Source of the DNA: Nigrospora sphaerica | Lineage: Eukaryota; Ascomycota; Sordariomycetes; Amphisphaeriales; Apiosporaceae | Assembly (NCBI GenBank): GCA_018287875.1 | Contig: JAGVVL010000017.1 | Coordinates: 868,001-932,000 of the forward strand | Length of the DNA: 64,000 nt | Direction of reading: 5' to 3' | Shown here: positions 10,452 to 22,824 of the stretch, one piece after another | Position numbering within the stretch: the first letter of the stretch is position 1 | Layout of the letters: every line of letters starts with the position of its first letter | Program-made: the position numbers and the translations under genes | Notes under the pieces: model-generated | Databases searched by the model: none | What the model was told of the DNA's origin: nothing | What the model saw: only the letters and a program-made list of their open reading frames with translations

Positions 10452-12665
10452 ATGGCAGCAGTATCTCTATCCCCGACTCCAGTCGTCCTCTCCGCCGCCA
10501 TGTCGAATACCGCTCGCCGCATGCCACTTCAGAACAATCAAAATGTCGTCAATTCACCCATCCGCAACCCCAGCGCCATGGCCGCAGCCAAGCAGAAACG
10601 GTCCTTTGCCAACATCCAACGAGAAGAGGCCTACGCTCAACCTCCTCCTGCGAAAAAACAGATGCTCGAAACGGGCATCCCGCGACCCTTGAACTCCCCT
10701 TCGAAGAGGACAGCCAAAAGCCAGGCGACATCGGCGACCCGGAGGAACGCGAGTACCTATGAGGCTAGACTAGCCAGGGAGCGGTCTGTACACCACCAAC
10801 AGGCCGAATCCACCACTAGCCACTACACGAAGAAGGACCTGGAAGAGATCAGACAATGGAAAGAGCATCACAGAGGAAGATTCCCGAAGATGGTCTTCTA
10901 CTTCGACAACCTTCCCGTTGACCTCCGTGCCAGACTGACCAGACAAATCGAGAAGTTGGGTGCTGTACGTAACTGGGTTCCTTTGTGTTGAAAGAGATTC
11001 TGGGACTGACACTGGCGTCGACAGCGTGAGCACAAATTCTTCTCCAACGAAATCACCCATGTCGTGACAACGCGTACCATCCCCCCTGAGAAGACCGCAC
11101 GGCAACGAGAAGAGGAGGCGGCACACGCCGCCGCCACCGAGCGCCGGCACGACCATGACCAAATACAGACAATTAACCCATCATTACTGCGGCTTACTGA
11201 CCAGCCCGTCAAGCGGAGATTGTTTGACACGGCTTCCAGTGCTACTGTACCTAGCCGGAAGCCCTTGAATCAGGCGCCTGATGCTCGACCCAAGAAGAAC
11301 ATGGATGTGTTGCACCGGGCCCGCGACATGGGCAAGAAGATATGGTCCTTTGAAAAGCTGCAGCGAATGTTGTCGATGCTGCTGGAAGAGGACCTGCTTG
11401 TTAGTGCCACTATTGCCTACGGTGGCTCCCGGCATGCAAACACGCGAGCGAGCCACACCGAGTCACGAACGACTCAGGAAAACAACCTGTTGCAATTGCT
11501 GCACAATGAACGAGTCAATGGGCCCTCGGACCGCGATCCAACTGTTGCTACGCAGGAACTTCACTACTTCAAGGGTCCGTATATTTACGTCTACGACTTC
11601 GAGGAGAAGCAAAAGCCCATTATGGTGCGCGAGTACGCGAAGGTGGCGGACAAAGCAGATGGCGACTGGCCTCAGTTTCGGTCGGCAACTCTTGGACGGT
11701 GTCCGTTTGTCGAGGATTGGGACCATAGAGCGGCTGCTGAAGAGGCAGCCAAGACCAAAGCCGCGAAGGCGAAGGAAAGGGAGAAGGAGAAGCAAAAGTC
11801 AAAGGCAGCCACGGCAGCCGCCACGGCAAAACACGCGCCCAACACCACAGCTGTGCTGCAGCCGCCCGAGGTGCCATCGATGAAGGGAGCAGCGGAAAGG
11901 ACGGTGACAGGAGACGCCGGAAGCGCCCACAAGCGTGGCTCTAGTGCTGCCTCAGGCGACTTCGTTAACCCTCCGAAACCCAACAAATTTGCTTTCAGGC
12001 CCACCTTCACGAGCACGAACCGGGCTGCCTCGACGAGGCTGTTTGGTGGAGAGCCGGTGGCATCGGGGGTCCAGCCATCCAACGTTACTTCGGCTATACG
12101 GTCACAGATGATTTCCTCGACGGCTGCGACGCCTGGTGCCATTGGTGTGCTCAGCAAGGAGGTCCATGGGCTGCAGCGCAAGGTTCTTCAGCGGAACAAC
12201 TCGCACGAGCAGAGCCACCGCCGCGCTAACAGCACCGAAACAAGCTTCCAGGACAGCCAGCGAACCCTTGGCCGTACTTCCAGCCGGAGACTGGACGCGG
12301 TGGACGAAAACGAGAAGGTTACTCGAAACGGAGAGGGCAACGCCAAGTCTCGAGCCCAGGCCGACAAGCGTGTGGTCAAAGCCAAGAAGCGAGATCCTAA
12401 GCCGGGATACTGTGAAAACTGCCAGGACAAATTCGACGATTTTGACGATGTAAGCTCGCACATCGCAGCCGAGGGGGTACTGGCGCTAACGTGGGCCCAA
12501 CAGCATATTGCTTCACGCAAGCACCGACGATTCGCGGACAACCAGGACAATTGGACAGATCTGGACGACCTCCTGGCCGAACTCCAACGTCAGCCTAAGA
12601 TGAAAGGCTTTCGCTCTCGGACTTCGAATGCATCCGATGACAACATTTGCTATACCGCGCACTAA
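10452..12665 (+). CDS. DBF4: Dbf4-type regulatory subunit of the Cdc7 kinase
   Basis: Exons are 10452-10964, 11025-12449 and 12504-12665, phase 0 throughout, giving 699 residues. ATG 10500 is an in-frame alternative start with a better context (CGCCGCC before ATG). Three family regions are visible: a BRCT-like motif N (about 145-190, MVFYFDNLPVDLRARLTRQI), motif M (about 349-402, LHYFKGPYIYVYDFEEKQKP), and the C-terminal zinc finger with C634, C637, H647 and H653 (CENC, then HIASRKH). Dbf4 activates Cdc7 to phosphorylate MCM helicase at replication origins; the Aspergillus counterpart is NimO. The second intron is only 54 nt, has no in-frame stop, and falls between the Cys pair and the His pair. 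Confidence 0.93.
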
Positions 12666-15201
12666 CAACATGCAAACACTGGAAGCAACCGCACCGTATG
12701 GAACAAGCCGGCTGGCCCTGCTAGCCCGGACTCCACCAGCCACATCACGACGAGCAATCGTTTTCAACTCCTTGCCCACCTGGGCACCTTTTCCTGTCGT
12801 TCTCTTATGCGGCCTCGGAAGTACCATGTTTGCCCATGGAGAAGGTTCGGTCCCATGTCTCTTTTCGGCTACCACCTCTCGGGCTTGACCATGTGCATAT
12901 TCTTTCTCTCTCCAACCCCACCGGCATTGGACATGATCTGTACAAAATTTTCATGGCGACGGCGTGGGTTCTTGATTTGTTGTTCGTAGTCATCGCATTT
13001 AGCGGCGGCAGGCAGTGGTGTGTGAAGCGTTAACTTCATCCGCCCGGTAGACAATACTGCCCAGTGTGGTCCTGCAGTCGGTCGGTTGGGTTGGTCTTGC
13101 ATGGTAAGGGCGGCTTCTACCCTGTGAGTTTCGGACTGCTCAAGGGATAACTGCATGGGACGGCGTCTCGGCATCGGCATACGGATAACAGGGTAGCCGG
13201 TGTATATATTGCGATTAGGCTTTGCATATATATGTTGTATCCAAGTACAGGAATCCAAGCACCATCAGGGAGATTTATGGGAATACCTGTCATCAAAGAC
13301 GTCCACCAAAACTTGTTAAGGCGCAGTACGCGTAAGGTGTCGAGCTGCCCAACGGTCTAAGGTGTTTCTTCACGTAGCCACCCGGGATCACAGGCCTTGT
13401 ATTGGAGCGTTCGCTCTGTTTCAATGGCAGCGCGGCACATTTCTACACCTAGCTTTGCGCCCGCATCGCGGTGCCAATTTCGTGACGGACGACGCCGGTG
13501 AAGGCACGGTTGGGTGTTCTTTCCTGGCTGATTTGTAGACAGCGCCCGAAAGCCTCGGGGGCTTCCTGGTCATTGTGTTCAGAAGTGGTGTTTCCGTACA
13601 TGACCGTACCCAGTGATGGTCAGGGTAGCGACGGTCGTAGGCGGAGAGGAAATCAAGCAGTTCGTTCCACATGCCCCCCTTCCTCTAACGTATTGCTGCT
13701 TGAAACCATATCAGAGTCTTCTAGGTTGCTCTCGATGTGATACCGCGACTGTAAGACTGTGAGGAACAAACCCCTATCGATGTGAAGGTCTATTTCCTCA
13801 TGAGTCATGGCATTCCGCATTTTGTTATCATGATAAAGCCGCGTCTGGTTCGAACAAGGCGGACGCCTGCATCAGAACCTTCGAATAGGCGCATCCTACG
13901 ATTAAAGCCGTGCAGTTGGTGCTCAATGACTTCTCGTACGAACAGCCAACCGTCATGCCTCAAAAGAGGATTCCGGTGTCAAGACCGGCCTGGCGCGTGA
14001 TGAATACCCTCCTAAGGTTAGAAGGTAATGCTTCGAACTAAGGAACCGAAGGCGTCGAGCGCCAACGGCAAGTGGCTGAGCCAGTTCACGATAGCACTCG
14101 CAGCTGCCTTTTCCCCGTTGTTTGCCCCATTGGAACTCGGGTTCACCACGATCATATCTGGGGCTCCCCACGCAGGGGAACAGAGGAGCATGAAAGGTGT
14201 GGCTACCGATGGGATGGAGATTCTCAGGATATCGCGTGGTGGCTGTGTGACAAACCCGTGAAATTCAGTGGTTCGGAAGCCTCCGCAGCCTCTCATCAAC
14301 GTCATCGCATATAACCAAACATCAAACCGACGGATTTCGTGCTTCTGGTTACCTCGGGTTGGACTGGACACGTCTCGCCGATTGCGATATCATAACCAAA
14401 TAACATTTCCAAGATGGAAGACGGAAAACGGTCATGAATCAATCCAGACGCGGACTATGGGGGAGAAATGCCAGGCACAGCAGGGATTCGAACTTCCCTA
14501 GACAACAGGGCAGAATGATATGGGACATGAGAGGTCCGGGCTGCGAGAGTGGAAGCCCGGCGTCTGCAGGGCCCACCTGTATTGGTAACTTTGAAGTTGT
14601 ATCTTTGTCAAACATCGTATCCGGTTTATTGACATATCCACGGGGAGCAGCGCGAGAGATGTTCGGAAGGACGGAGTCTTTCCCCCACGGTATTCACATA
14701 TCCATCTGGACTCTCCGTCTATTAATAGACCCTACCAGTCTATGGGTATCACGGCGATCTTCATTTAAAGCTTTTTCAGGGTACGCCCGTACTAAAAAAC
14801 GGGTAGGTAAGCGAATTCGCTTGTTTTGCTAGGTCTGGCGCTGTGAGAGGAGAGTAGAAGTACGTGTAGAAGTAGTCTTGGCCCAAAGCTGCAGCCATGA
14901 AGCTGCAGCCATGAAGCTGCAGCCGTAGCGCTTTCGGTGCTGGCATCGCGCTAATTTCAGCCCCACTTGGCACCCGCAGGCGCATCTTCAAGGCCATCTC
15001 GAGTGCTAGGCTTTATTTGAACTGACCCGCGTCGCCGGCGCGCTTGCTTGCCAGGCAACATCCCGTCCTTCCCGCGGCATCGTTTTGTTTGAGCCTCGGC
15101 CTGGGCCGACTCCAATCATCACATTTTCTATATCATCCTCTGGAGGCTATTCGGAAACCATTATCGGGATCTAGCGCGTTCGCTGCCAGGCCGTCGCAAG
15201 A
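12666..15201. other. Intergenic, about 2.5 kb
   Basis: Only short frames on both strands, none with recognisable motifs. TATATA-type stretches occur near 13203 and 13226. A threefold 14-bp repeat lies at 14886-14927. The last 200 bp before 15202 are CT-rich and probably form the leader of the 2EXR gene. Confidence 0.55.
14886..14927. repeat. Tandem repeat, 3 x 14 bp
   Basis: Three head-to-tail copies of AAGCTGCAGCCATG, the last ending in GTA instead of ATG. Each unit contains the palindrome GCTGCAGC. Confidence 0.9.
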
Positions 15202-17478
15202 ATGTCGTCGTCGTCGTCAGATTCCGACTCGGAGCAGGCCAGCTCAAACGTCCAGCAGCGGACCGTCCGTACTTCTAACTACCGTATACAAGACGATGAC
15301 GGGTCATCCAGCAACGAATCTTCTGGCGATGAGTCTGACGAATCATCCAGCGGCGAGGAACAGAGCAACTTCCTCGATTTGGAGGCCGAAGAATCTGATG
15401 AAGACTCGTCTGGATCGGGCCACGATTCGGACCATAGGTACTCACGCATCCGCGGCATGAATGAGCTGCCCGACCGAGAGGAGCTCTATTCTTTCCCGCA
15501 GTTCATGCGTCTGCCCATCGAACTTCGCCACCGCATATGGGACTTTGTCGACCCCAAATTGAGGGAGCCGCACCGTGTCTTGAAGTTCCATCTGCCGCTC
15601 ATGACCACCCCACGGCTACGCGAGAGTGAGCTCTTGGAGCGCCAGACGGACTCATCTCGGGCGGCGCTGTCAACTCACCAAGAAAGCCGGGACTATGCCC
15701 TACGCTTTTACCCCGATGAAATCGCATTCGAGTCTGGCAATGCCTTGGTGCGCTACCGCGCAGAGACGGACGTCATTATCCTCAAGACCGACTGGGAACT
15801 TTTTATTTCCGACCACGATCGGTGGCAACCTCTGCAGCAGACCTTGAGCCGGGTAAAACACATGGCGCTTGAAGTGGATCTCTCAGCTCTCGACGCCGGC
15901 ATTCCCAATTCGTACATTTATAGAAGGATTCTGCGGTTGGGATCGTCGATTGTGCCACACCTTGACACCTTCTACTTTATGCGCGATGACGATTTCTATT
16001 CTGCGCAGGACATCAGGTGGTGCATTACCGACTCAGCCCACAGTTTCCGCCTCGAGATCGAAGAGAAGGAGGACGGCCTGGGCGAGGATCTCGACTACCT
16101 ATTCTGCTGGCCTGATTTAACCAAGAAAGACCAACTGGATTGTGCCCGGAAATATATTGCCGAAGACGAGGACCAGGACGATGTCCCCGAAGAGCATAAT
16201 GAAGATGGCTGGGAAGAAGTCGTCATCATTCACAACGACAAAGTGACCGTGTACCCCATGGTACAATTTGCCTACGACAGAGGGCTTAGTCGCTACGAAT
16301 TCATGAAATCTGTCAATTCCCAGCCTGGGGGTTGGGAAAAGAACTGGGACCCGCACTATGACGGAAAGTTCGTGTTTTGGGAGTACTCGGATGAGGGCTC
16401 GGAGGTAGACGAGTACGAGAGTGAAGGCCTCGACGACAGGCCCATCGAAGACAGCGACGAAGATTCTGATGAAGACTCTGAAGTGGTTCACCATGGCGCT
16501 GATTCTGATGGTGACGGCCCTGATAACCTCTCGGGGTCAGCTTCCCACACGTCTGCCGGATCGTCACCAGCGCAAAGTACCACGATGGACGCACTTGCCA
16601 CTGCCAACTTCTCAGATCCCGAATCCTCCGAGTTGTCAGATCGGAGCTCAGATGATGGCACTCATGGCGACACACGACAGACACGCCCCACCAGACAGAG
16701 AGGGCGTCGTGGTGTGGCGGACTCCGACGAAGACTCTAGCGGCGAGGACGAGACAGAAGCGCCAAGAGGATCCCATAAGCCACGGCGCACTGTCGTCATC
16801 GATTCCGACGACGGCAACGACAACGTCGATAATGATACATCAGATGAAGAGCCAGCACCCCTGAAGCCGCGTAGGCGCGCAGTCATATCCGATTCTGATG
16901 ACGACGATGAGGCTCCTGATCCCGAACAACCGCAGCCCTCGAGGCGGCGTAAGCGCGAAGTCTTGTCCGACTCGGATGGCGATGACGAGCCTGCCAAGAC
17001 CGAGGAAACACGCCCCCCTAAGCGACAGAAACGCGTGGTCATGTCCGATTCTGACAGCGATGAGGACGGCACGACTGAGGAACGGGACCCGCCTTCCAAG
17101 CAGCGCAAACGTATCGCCGTGCCAGAGTCCGATGAAGACTCGATGGACAGTGATGACGATTCGGCCACTGAAGCTGGCTCCTCGGACGACGCTTCCGGCT
17201 CAGAGGAAGAATCATCGGAGGGAGAGGACGATAGGCCCAAGAAGAAGCCTTCGCTTGCCGAAAGACTCAACCTCTTCCGCTCTCAGGTCCCCGCGGCGAC
17301 ATCGCCCAAACCAGACTCCAATGCTGACTCGGACATGGAGCAGCTCCGCAACGGCGACTACGACGAACCGGATGCGCACAGCGACGACGCGGCCGACATC
17401 GACGATATGGATGAGGTGTCGGCCAACGAAGCTTGGGACGAGCCTGAAGGCGATAGTGAGGGGGAGTCGGCGTGGTAA
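15202..17478 (+). CDS. 2EXR-domain protein with acidic, repetitive tail (758 aa)
   Basis: A single exon from ATG 15202. Residues 1-85 are Ser/Asp/Glu-rich. A 2EXR-type domain follows (FPQFMRLPIELRHRIWDF, about residues 98-115) with a folded region to about 390. This domain is widespread in fungal proteins of unknown function. The C-terminal ~350 residues are very acidic. Between about 497 and 650 they hold six modules spaced 25-30 residues apart, each a basic pair, a short hydrophobic strand and Ser-Asp-Ser-Asp acids (for example RRAVISDSDDDD, KREVLSDSDGDD, KRVVMSDSDSDED). These look like casein kinase 2 substrates and resemble SUMO-interacting motifs. A nuclear adaptor or histone-binding role is inference. 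Confidence 0.85.
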   Translation: MSSSSSDSDSEQASSNVQQRTVRTSNYRIQDDDGSSSNESSGDESDESSSGEEQSNFLDLEAEESDEDSSGSGHDSDHRYSRIRGMNELPDREELYSFPQFMRLPIELRHRIWDFVDPKLREPHRVLKFHLPLMTTPRLRESELLERQTDSSRAALSTHQESRDYALRFYPDEIAFESGNALVRYRAETDVIILKTDWELFISDHDRWQPLQQTLSRVKHMALEVDLSALDAGIPNSYIYRRILRLGSSIVPHLDTFYFMRDDDFYSAQDIRWCITDSAHSFRLEIEEKEDGLGEDLDYLFCWPDLTKKDQLDCARKYIAEDEDQDDVPEEHNEDGWEEVVIIHNDKVTVYPMVQFAYDRGLSRYEFMKSVNSQPGGWEKNWDPHYDGKFVFWEYSDEGSEVDEYESEGLDDRPIEDSDEDSDEDSEVVHHGADSDGDGPDNLSGSASHTSAGSSPAQSTTMDALATANFSDPESSELSDRSSDDGTHGDTRQTRPTRQRGRRGVADSDEDSSGEDETEAPRGSHKPRRTVVIDSDDGNDNVDNDTSDEEPAPLKPRRRAVISDSDDDDEAPDPEQPQPSRRRKREVLSDSDGDDEPAKTEETRPPKRQKRVVMSDSDSDEDGTTEERDPPSKQRKRIAVPESDEDSMDSDDDSATEAGSSDDASGSEEESSEGEDDRPKKKPSLAERLNLFRSQVPAATSPKPDSNADSDMEQLRNGDYDEPDAHSDDAADIDDMDEVSANEAWDEPEGDSEGESAW

Positions 17479-18048
17479 AGCTAGTTTGCGGCGCGGTGTT
17501 TGTGTTACAAAACGTGCAGCCGCGCTCCGTGGACGGTATCTTGCAATACTAGGAGGACATTGGTTTAGTACTTAGACTTCAGAGCAATCTCTGGCGCCTG
17601 ATTTAATTCCAATTATCCAGTCACCACTGAGCCAACGGGGCGGACGTCAAAGGGAGATGAATCCCAATAGCGACCCTTCTAGTCGAACAATTCGCGGCGC
17701 ACAAACTCACGCTGCATGCCTCGTGTTGTGGTCACATTACAGATAGGTGTCGAGATTCCAACGTTATCGCCAACCCGCCCCTACGTTACCTAGTTTTTCC
17801 TGGTATCGTATCTACGTACAAGTCACACATTCGTCGAGAGAGGATCGAGAAGCAACCAACAGGTGCCACCATGGCAAACGCTTTGTTCATTATTTATTTA
17901 CAGTATTGGGTATCCTCGAGGTTGGCCCCGGCCGTAATAACGAGCCCATCCGCCTGAGACGCTTTTCTACATCGGGGCATGCGCTTCGAGCCATTGGCTG
18001 CGAAGAGGAAATGTCACAATACCCGGGCCGGCCCTAGGTGGGATCCAT
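17479..18048. other. Convergent intergenic region
   Basis: 3' flanks of the 2EXR gene and the aldo-keto reductase gene. Nothing else is seen. Confidence 0.6.
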
Positions 18049-19182
18049 CTATCGGTCGCGGCCGAAGGTGGCAGGGGGCGCGGGCTTGTTGTCGAGGATG
18101 GTCTCGATCTCCTCCATGATCTCGGGGGTAATCTTCTCGGACAGCTTAAGGGCCTTGCAGTTGTCCTCGATCTGCTCCGTCTTGGTGGCGCCGAGGATGA
18201 CGGTGCTGACATTGGGGTTCTTGATGCACCAGGCCAGGGCGAGCTGGGCCGGGGTGCCGCCGAGCTTCTCGGCGACGGCCGTCAGCTTACGGACCTTTTC
18301 GATCTTGGCCTGGCCCTCAGGGCTCTGGAGCTCCTTGATGGTGTTCTCGAAGAAGGCCTTGTTGTTGGCGAAGCGCGAGCCGTCGGGAACGCCGTCGTTG
18401 TACTTGCCGGTGAGGAGGCCCGAGGCCAGCGGCGACCAGATGGTGGTGCCGTACTGGAACTGCTGGTACAGGGGGGCGTACTCCTTCTCGAAGCGCTCGC
18501 GGTGGAAGGCGTTGTACTGGGGCTGCTCGACGACGGGGGCGATGAGGTTGTACCGCTCGGCGATCTGGGTGGCCTCCATGATCTGGGTGGCGGACCACTC
18601 CGAGGTGCCCCAGTAGTAGGCCAGGTTGAGGTTGCGGATGACCTGGGTGAAGCCCTCGACGATCTCGCGCATGGGGGTGGCGTAGTCGGGGCGGTGGGCG
18701 AAGACGACGTCGACGTAGGGCTGCTGCAGGCGGGCGAGCGAGCTCTTGAGGCCCTCGACGACGTGCTTGCGGCTGAGGCCGCGCGTGTTGGGCTCCTTGC
18801 GGCCGGTGCCGAAGAAGACTTTGGTCGTCAGCACGTACTCGTCACGCGGCCAGTCGAGCTCCTTGAGGGCCTGGCCCATCTCGATCTCGCTCTGGCCGTT
18901 GGCGTAGACCTCGGCCGTGTCGAACGTGTTGATGCCGTGGTCCCAGGCCGTCTGCAGGCACTTCTTCACGATCTCGCCCTTCTGCGTGCCGCCGTACGTC
19001 AGCCAGCCGCCGAGCGACAGCACGCTGACCTTGAGCCCGGTCGGGCCCAGGTGGCGGAACTGCATGTCCTTGGGGTCGAAGGCCGACTTGGGGAGGGCGG
19101 GGGCGGACGACATTCTGGTGGCGTATCGAGCGGCGGTGGTGAATGTGCGCGTGGTGGCAGTGCCGAGAAAGCGAGAATTCAT
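18049..19182 (-). CDS. Aldo-keto reductase, voltage-gated K+ channel beta-subunit type
   Basis: An uninterrupted frame of 377 residues with ATG at 19182. A second in-frame Met ([12 protein letters not shown]) at residue 24 could be the cytosolic start; the first 23 residues ([20 protein letters not shown]) look like a mitochondrial leader, so two isoforms are possible. The (beta/alpha)8 reductase fold is complete, with the catalytic tetrad D88, Y93, K121 and H163 in [18 protein letters not shown] and FAHRP. The block [13 protein letters not shown] is typical of the Kv-beta/AKR6 branch. It should be an NADPH-dependent carbonyl reductase. The substrate cannot be read from the sequence. Confidence 0.9.
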   Translation of the reverse strand: MNSRFLGTATTRTFTTAARYATRMSSAPALPKSAFDPKDMQFRHLGPTGLKVSVLSLGGWLTYGGTQKGEIVKKCLQTAWDHGINTFDTAEVYANGQSEIEMGQALKELDWPRDEYVLTTKVFFGTGRKEPNTRGLSRKHVVEGLKSSLARLQQPYVDVVFAHRPDYATPMREIVEGFTQVIRNLNLAYYWGTSEWSATQIMEATQIAERYNLIAPVVEQPQYNAFHRERFEKEYAPLYQQFQYGTTIWSPLASGLLTGKYNDGVPDGSRFANNKAFFENTIKELQSPEGQAKIEKVRKLTAVAEKLGGTPAQLALAWCIKNPNVSTVILGATKTEQIEDNCKALKLSEKITPEIMEEIETILDNKPAPPATFGRDR

Positions 19183-20563
19183 AGAAGGGAGGTAGAGAAG
19201 TGAGGAAGAATGGAGGTCAAGGACGACGAGGATTTCTTCGGGTGCCCCAGGGCCCCATCCTCATACTTATACGGCTGCATACCTATGTCTCCAATCGTAA
19301 TCCATCTTCCAGGAACCTAGATCCCTCGCTCCGCCGACGCCTCACCGCACTAGACAGGGCTCGACGGGCAAAGGCTCGCAAGGGGACCGGGGCACGAACA
19401 GCGTCACAGCATGCAATCCGTAGGAGTCGTGACGCAACAGCGAAGGTTTGCCGACGAGCTCAAAGCTACCCCGCGCAGTTGCCCGGTTGTTGGTGGGGCT
19501 CGCGACAGCTACTGTCGCAAGTGGGAGGGATCCAATAGCTTTCTACGTAGTACCTCCCAGACGGGAATGTCGACCGGCTTGCGCCTCGGCAAGGGTTGCG
19601 GGCCCCCCCGACGCCTTGCAGCACTGTTGACAAATCCACGTGGACAAATCTTTGCATACCTGTCGATGTGCCGTCTTGTCCATAGTCCAGCACCGCTACG
19701 TCCGGAGCGCTCCTCCTCTCTTCGGAATTAGGGCCTTTCCCTGCCCTATATAATACGAGACTGTGTAACTGGCGTTCGTCGGGGCCCTCCGAAGGCTTTG
19801 CCATCTGCTGTCTGCCTGAAGCGGTGATCTCTCTTGCTTATGACCTATCGCCGAAAGCCCTGCGACGGGCGAGGCCGGGGGGAGGTGAGTCTAGCGCAGT
19901 TGCATCTCATAATTCCTTGCCTCCTCTACGGTACAGGCTCTTGGATGAAGCCACCTCATTGTGAACCCAGATCGGGTTCCTCCAGCTACCTGGGTAATCG
20001 CTCTCCGAGAATACCAAGCGATGGGGATTCGCAATCACGCCATATCACGCATAGCAGCTCGAAAAGTACCAATATTCCAATTCACCTATAGAGGACGGAG
20101 GGAATAGATCGCTTGGCACCGATCTATGTGGGCCCGTCGAATTAGTGCCGCCGCTACGCGCCTGCCGCTTTGGGCCTCTGTTCCCCCGCAGTGGCATTCA
20201 TAACTTCAGGTCAGCATCAGTACTATACATGCGGCCAGTATCTGTGCATACCAGTGAGCATCGAGCTGTTTCTTGTAGCAATGGAAATGGCTGTCGATGC
20301 AAGCATAGGTATGTGCGCAATGCTGAGCGACTTGCCGCGAACTCTGTGAAAAAGCTCTGGCAAACCTATCGGCGCTTCTTATCAGATACGGGATAGCTGG
20401 TTCTCCTCGGTACGTCATCAGCCGACATAATGGGAGCTTCACCCGGCCCTCGCCGACGCAGACGGCGGTAACCTCGGCCACGTCAACATCAGGCTGGCCG
20501 AAATAGCTGCACACGCCATCTTTGCTGTCTGATATGACAATTTTCCGGGTTCGCTTAGACGAA
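19183..20563. other. Divergent intergenic region
   Basis: Promoters of the aldo-keto reductase (minus) and the thioesterase (plus). Short frames only, with no recognisable gene. Confidence 0.55.
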
Positions 20564-22056
20564 ATGATGAGCCGAAGCAAATCTCTGAATGCCCTGCTCT
20601 CCGTGGCAGGGCGGAGGTGCGTGCCGACGCAGTTTGGGCGGCTCATTTGCCAGGCGCGGCATCTCCATGGCACCCCATCGCGTCGCACCGACGGCGTCTT
20701 CAGAGGCTTGACCGACGGCCGGCTTCCGACACCATGGATTGAGGCATTCCGAATGCAGCAGGAGGGAAAAGGAACGGGCCCATCGGTCGATAAACCTTGC
20801 GAACGCGACATGACGCCTAGGAAGATGAGCGATAGCTACCACCGCGTAGTGCTCCCTTTAGGTCGCGATCCCTGGCTGTCCGACACATACATCAACGCGT
20901 CCGGACATATTCGGTACGGCGCCCAACCCCATATCCCCGGCACAGCGCAAGATACCGGGCTTTCCTAACAAGTTATCGTCATAGCCTAGGTACCATATTC
21001 ATGGATCTCGATGCACTGTCCGGCGTCATCGTCTACAAGCACACGGGCCCGGGCGTGACGACGGTGACGGCCGCCCTCGATCGAATTACAATAACGCACC
21101 CGTTGACGGAAATCTGCGACCTCGAATACAGCGGCCAAGTGACGTACGCCTCTGGCCGCAGTAGCGTGGAGATCACCTGCAAAGTGGCGAAAGCCCGACC
21201 CGAGGGCGAGCCCAGCAGACCCGAGGATGTCCTGCTGACGTGCACATTCACCATGGTGGCTCTGGATCCCGAGACGAAGAAGCCAGTCAAGATCCCCGCC
21301 TTGGTGTGCACGACGCCCGAGGAGGAAAAGATATTCAAGGCCGGCGAGGCCAAATCATTGGCGAAGAAGAAGGCGGCCAAAATGTCACTCCTCCAAACGG
21401 AACCCAACGACGCCGAGTCGGCTTTGATCCACAAGATGTGGCTGCAGCAGGTGCGCTATCATGACCCCAACGATGAGTTGCGGCGATCTGCGAACGTTAT
21501 CAGTATGGAAAAGACGCAGCTGGAGACGGCGGCCATCATGCAGCCCCAGTACCGCAACCGGCACCAAACCATGATATTCGGTGGCTACCACCTGAAGCAG
21601 ACGTTCGAGCTGGCGTTCTGTTGCGCCGCCAGTTTCGCGCATGCGCGGCCAACCTTCATCAGTGCCGACCCGTGCACCTTTAGGAACCCTGTGCCCGTGG
21701 GCAGTGTTCTCTACTTGAAGGCGACGGTCGCCTACACGGACCCGCCGCTGCTGGAGGAGGACGGCAGCGCGCCGCAGCAGAAGGACCCCGAGCGGCCCAT
21801 GACGCGGGTGCATGTGCGGGTGGACAGCAAGGTGCGTGACGTGGAGCATGGCAACGCCAAGTCGACCGGCCAGTTCAACTACACGTTCAGCGTGCCGAAG
21901 GACATTAAGGTGCTTCCGCACACGTACACAGAACACATGATGTACATCGACGCGCGGCGGAGAGTGCAGCTGGGTGACGTGCAGAAGCGCCAGGAGGAAA
22001 CGGACTCGCCCAGCGAGCGGCAACGCATTGCGAGTGATGCCAACCTCACAGAATAA
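20564..22056 (+). CDS. Mitochondrial acyl-CoA thioesterase with two hot-dog domains (ACOT9-like)
   Basis: Exon 1 is 20564-20913 and exon 2 is 20985-22056, giving 473 residues. The intron has a CTAAC branch point, and the join restores GHIR-LGTIFMDLDALSG, a conserved block of the first hot-dog domain. The start MMSRSKSLNALLSVAGRRCV is a good mitochondrial presequence; ATG 20534 upstream in frame is an alternative. A second hot-dog domain covers about residues 300-440 (GGYHLKQTFELAFCCAASFA). ACOT9/BFIT-type enzymes hydrolyse medium- and long-chain acyl-CoA to free acid and CoA in mitochondria. Family identity is strong; chain-length preference is unknown. Confidence 0.88.
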
Positions 22057-22824
22057 GCGAAGAACCAGGGATACGGGTCCTCTGGGACTGCCCGGGGACA
22101 TGGGGCCTGGAGGTAGCCCATCGAAAACCCGAAAACGGTGAGACAAAGTGCCGTCCGGATGGAGTATTACCGCGTGTCATATGTGATAGAACGTCTGACT
22201 GTCAAGTAGCAACCGTCGGAGATGGAATGCTATGGCGAAGTAAGTTATGTAAGATTTTGTATACCTCGTTCGGTCATGAGCAGACTGAAACAACCCGTCG
22301 TACCTCAGTGCTATACAAACATCCTGGTTCCATCCGTAAGAGGTCCTTGACCGGCTTCCACAGTCCGAAAGCAGCGACTTTCCAATTGGGCTGGCGCACC
22401 ATCAGCCCCGCCCAGCTCGACCCGCCTCTCTGTAGCTGGGCTGCAGCTGCAGGTGCGATACCTCCACTACCCAGCTGGAATGGGGATCCGTTACAGCCAC
22501 TTTGGGCACTGGAGCTCTGGCGACTGTACCTACAATAATCGAGGTCCTGCGCTTGGCTGCAGCAGCTTGCAGCCTTAAACCCCACCAAACGACATCCCAT
22601 AGGTAAACTGTCCGTCCATTCTCGCGACGCTCCGACTCACACCTCCTTCTTCGTCTTACCCGACTCTGAATCATCCCGCAGGCAATCAGTTGCAAGTCGC
22701 TCGTATATTTCACCCTCCGCCGTTGCGAGAATATATTGCGGAATCACATTCTCAGTGTTTCTGCACTATATACAACGAAATATACTTTCACCTCCCCGCT
22801 GGCACCGCCGGTCAACCAGCCGAC
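22057..22824. other. Intergenic; ATG12 promoter and leader
   Basis: 3' flank of the thioesterase and leader of ATG12. A TATATA lies at 22767-22772, about 53 bp before the ATG12 start, which is close for a core promoter. Inverted CAGCTG/CTGCAG words cluster at 22430-22450. No gene is seen. Confidence 0.55.

Noticed and set aside
14478..14500. GATTCGAAC-like word suggesting a minus-strand tRNA T-arm
   Set aside because: The flanking bases do not pair into a 5-bp T stem and no acceptor, D or anticodon arms can be built.
18502..19203. 233-codon frame antisense to the aldo-keto reductase
   Set aside because: Repetitive Leu/Gly/Asp/Val composition typical of antisense of GC3-rich codons.
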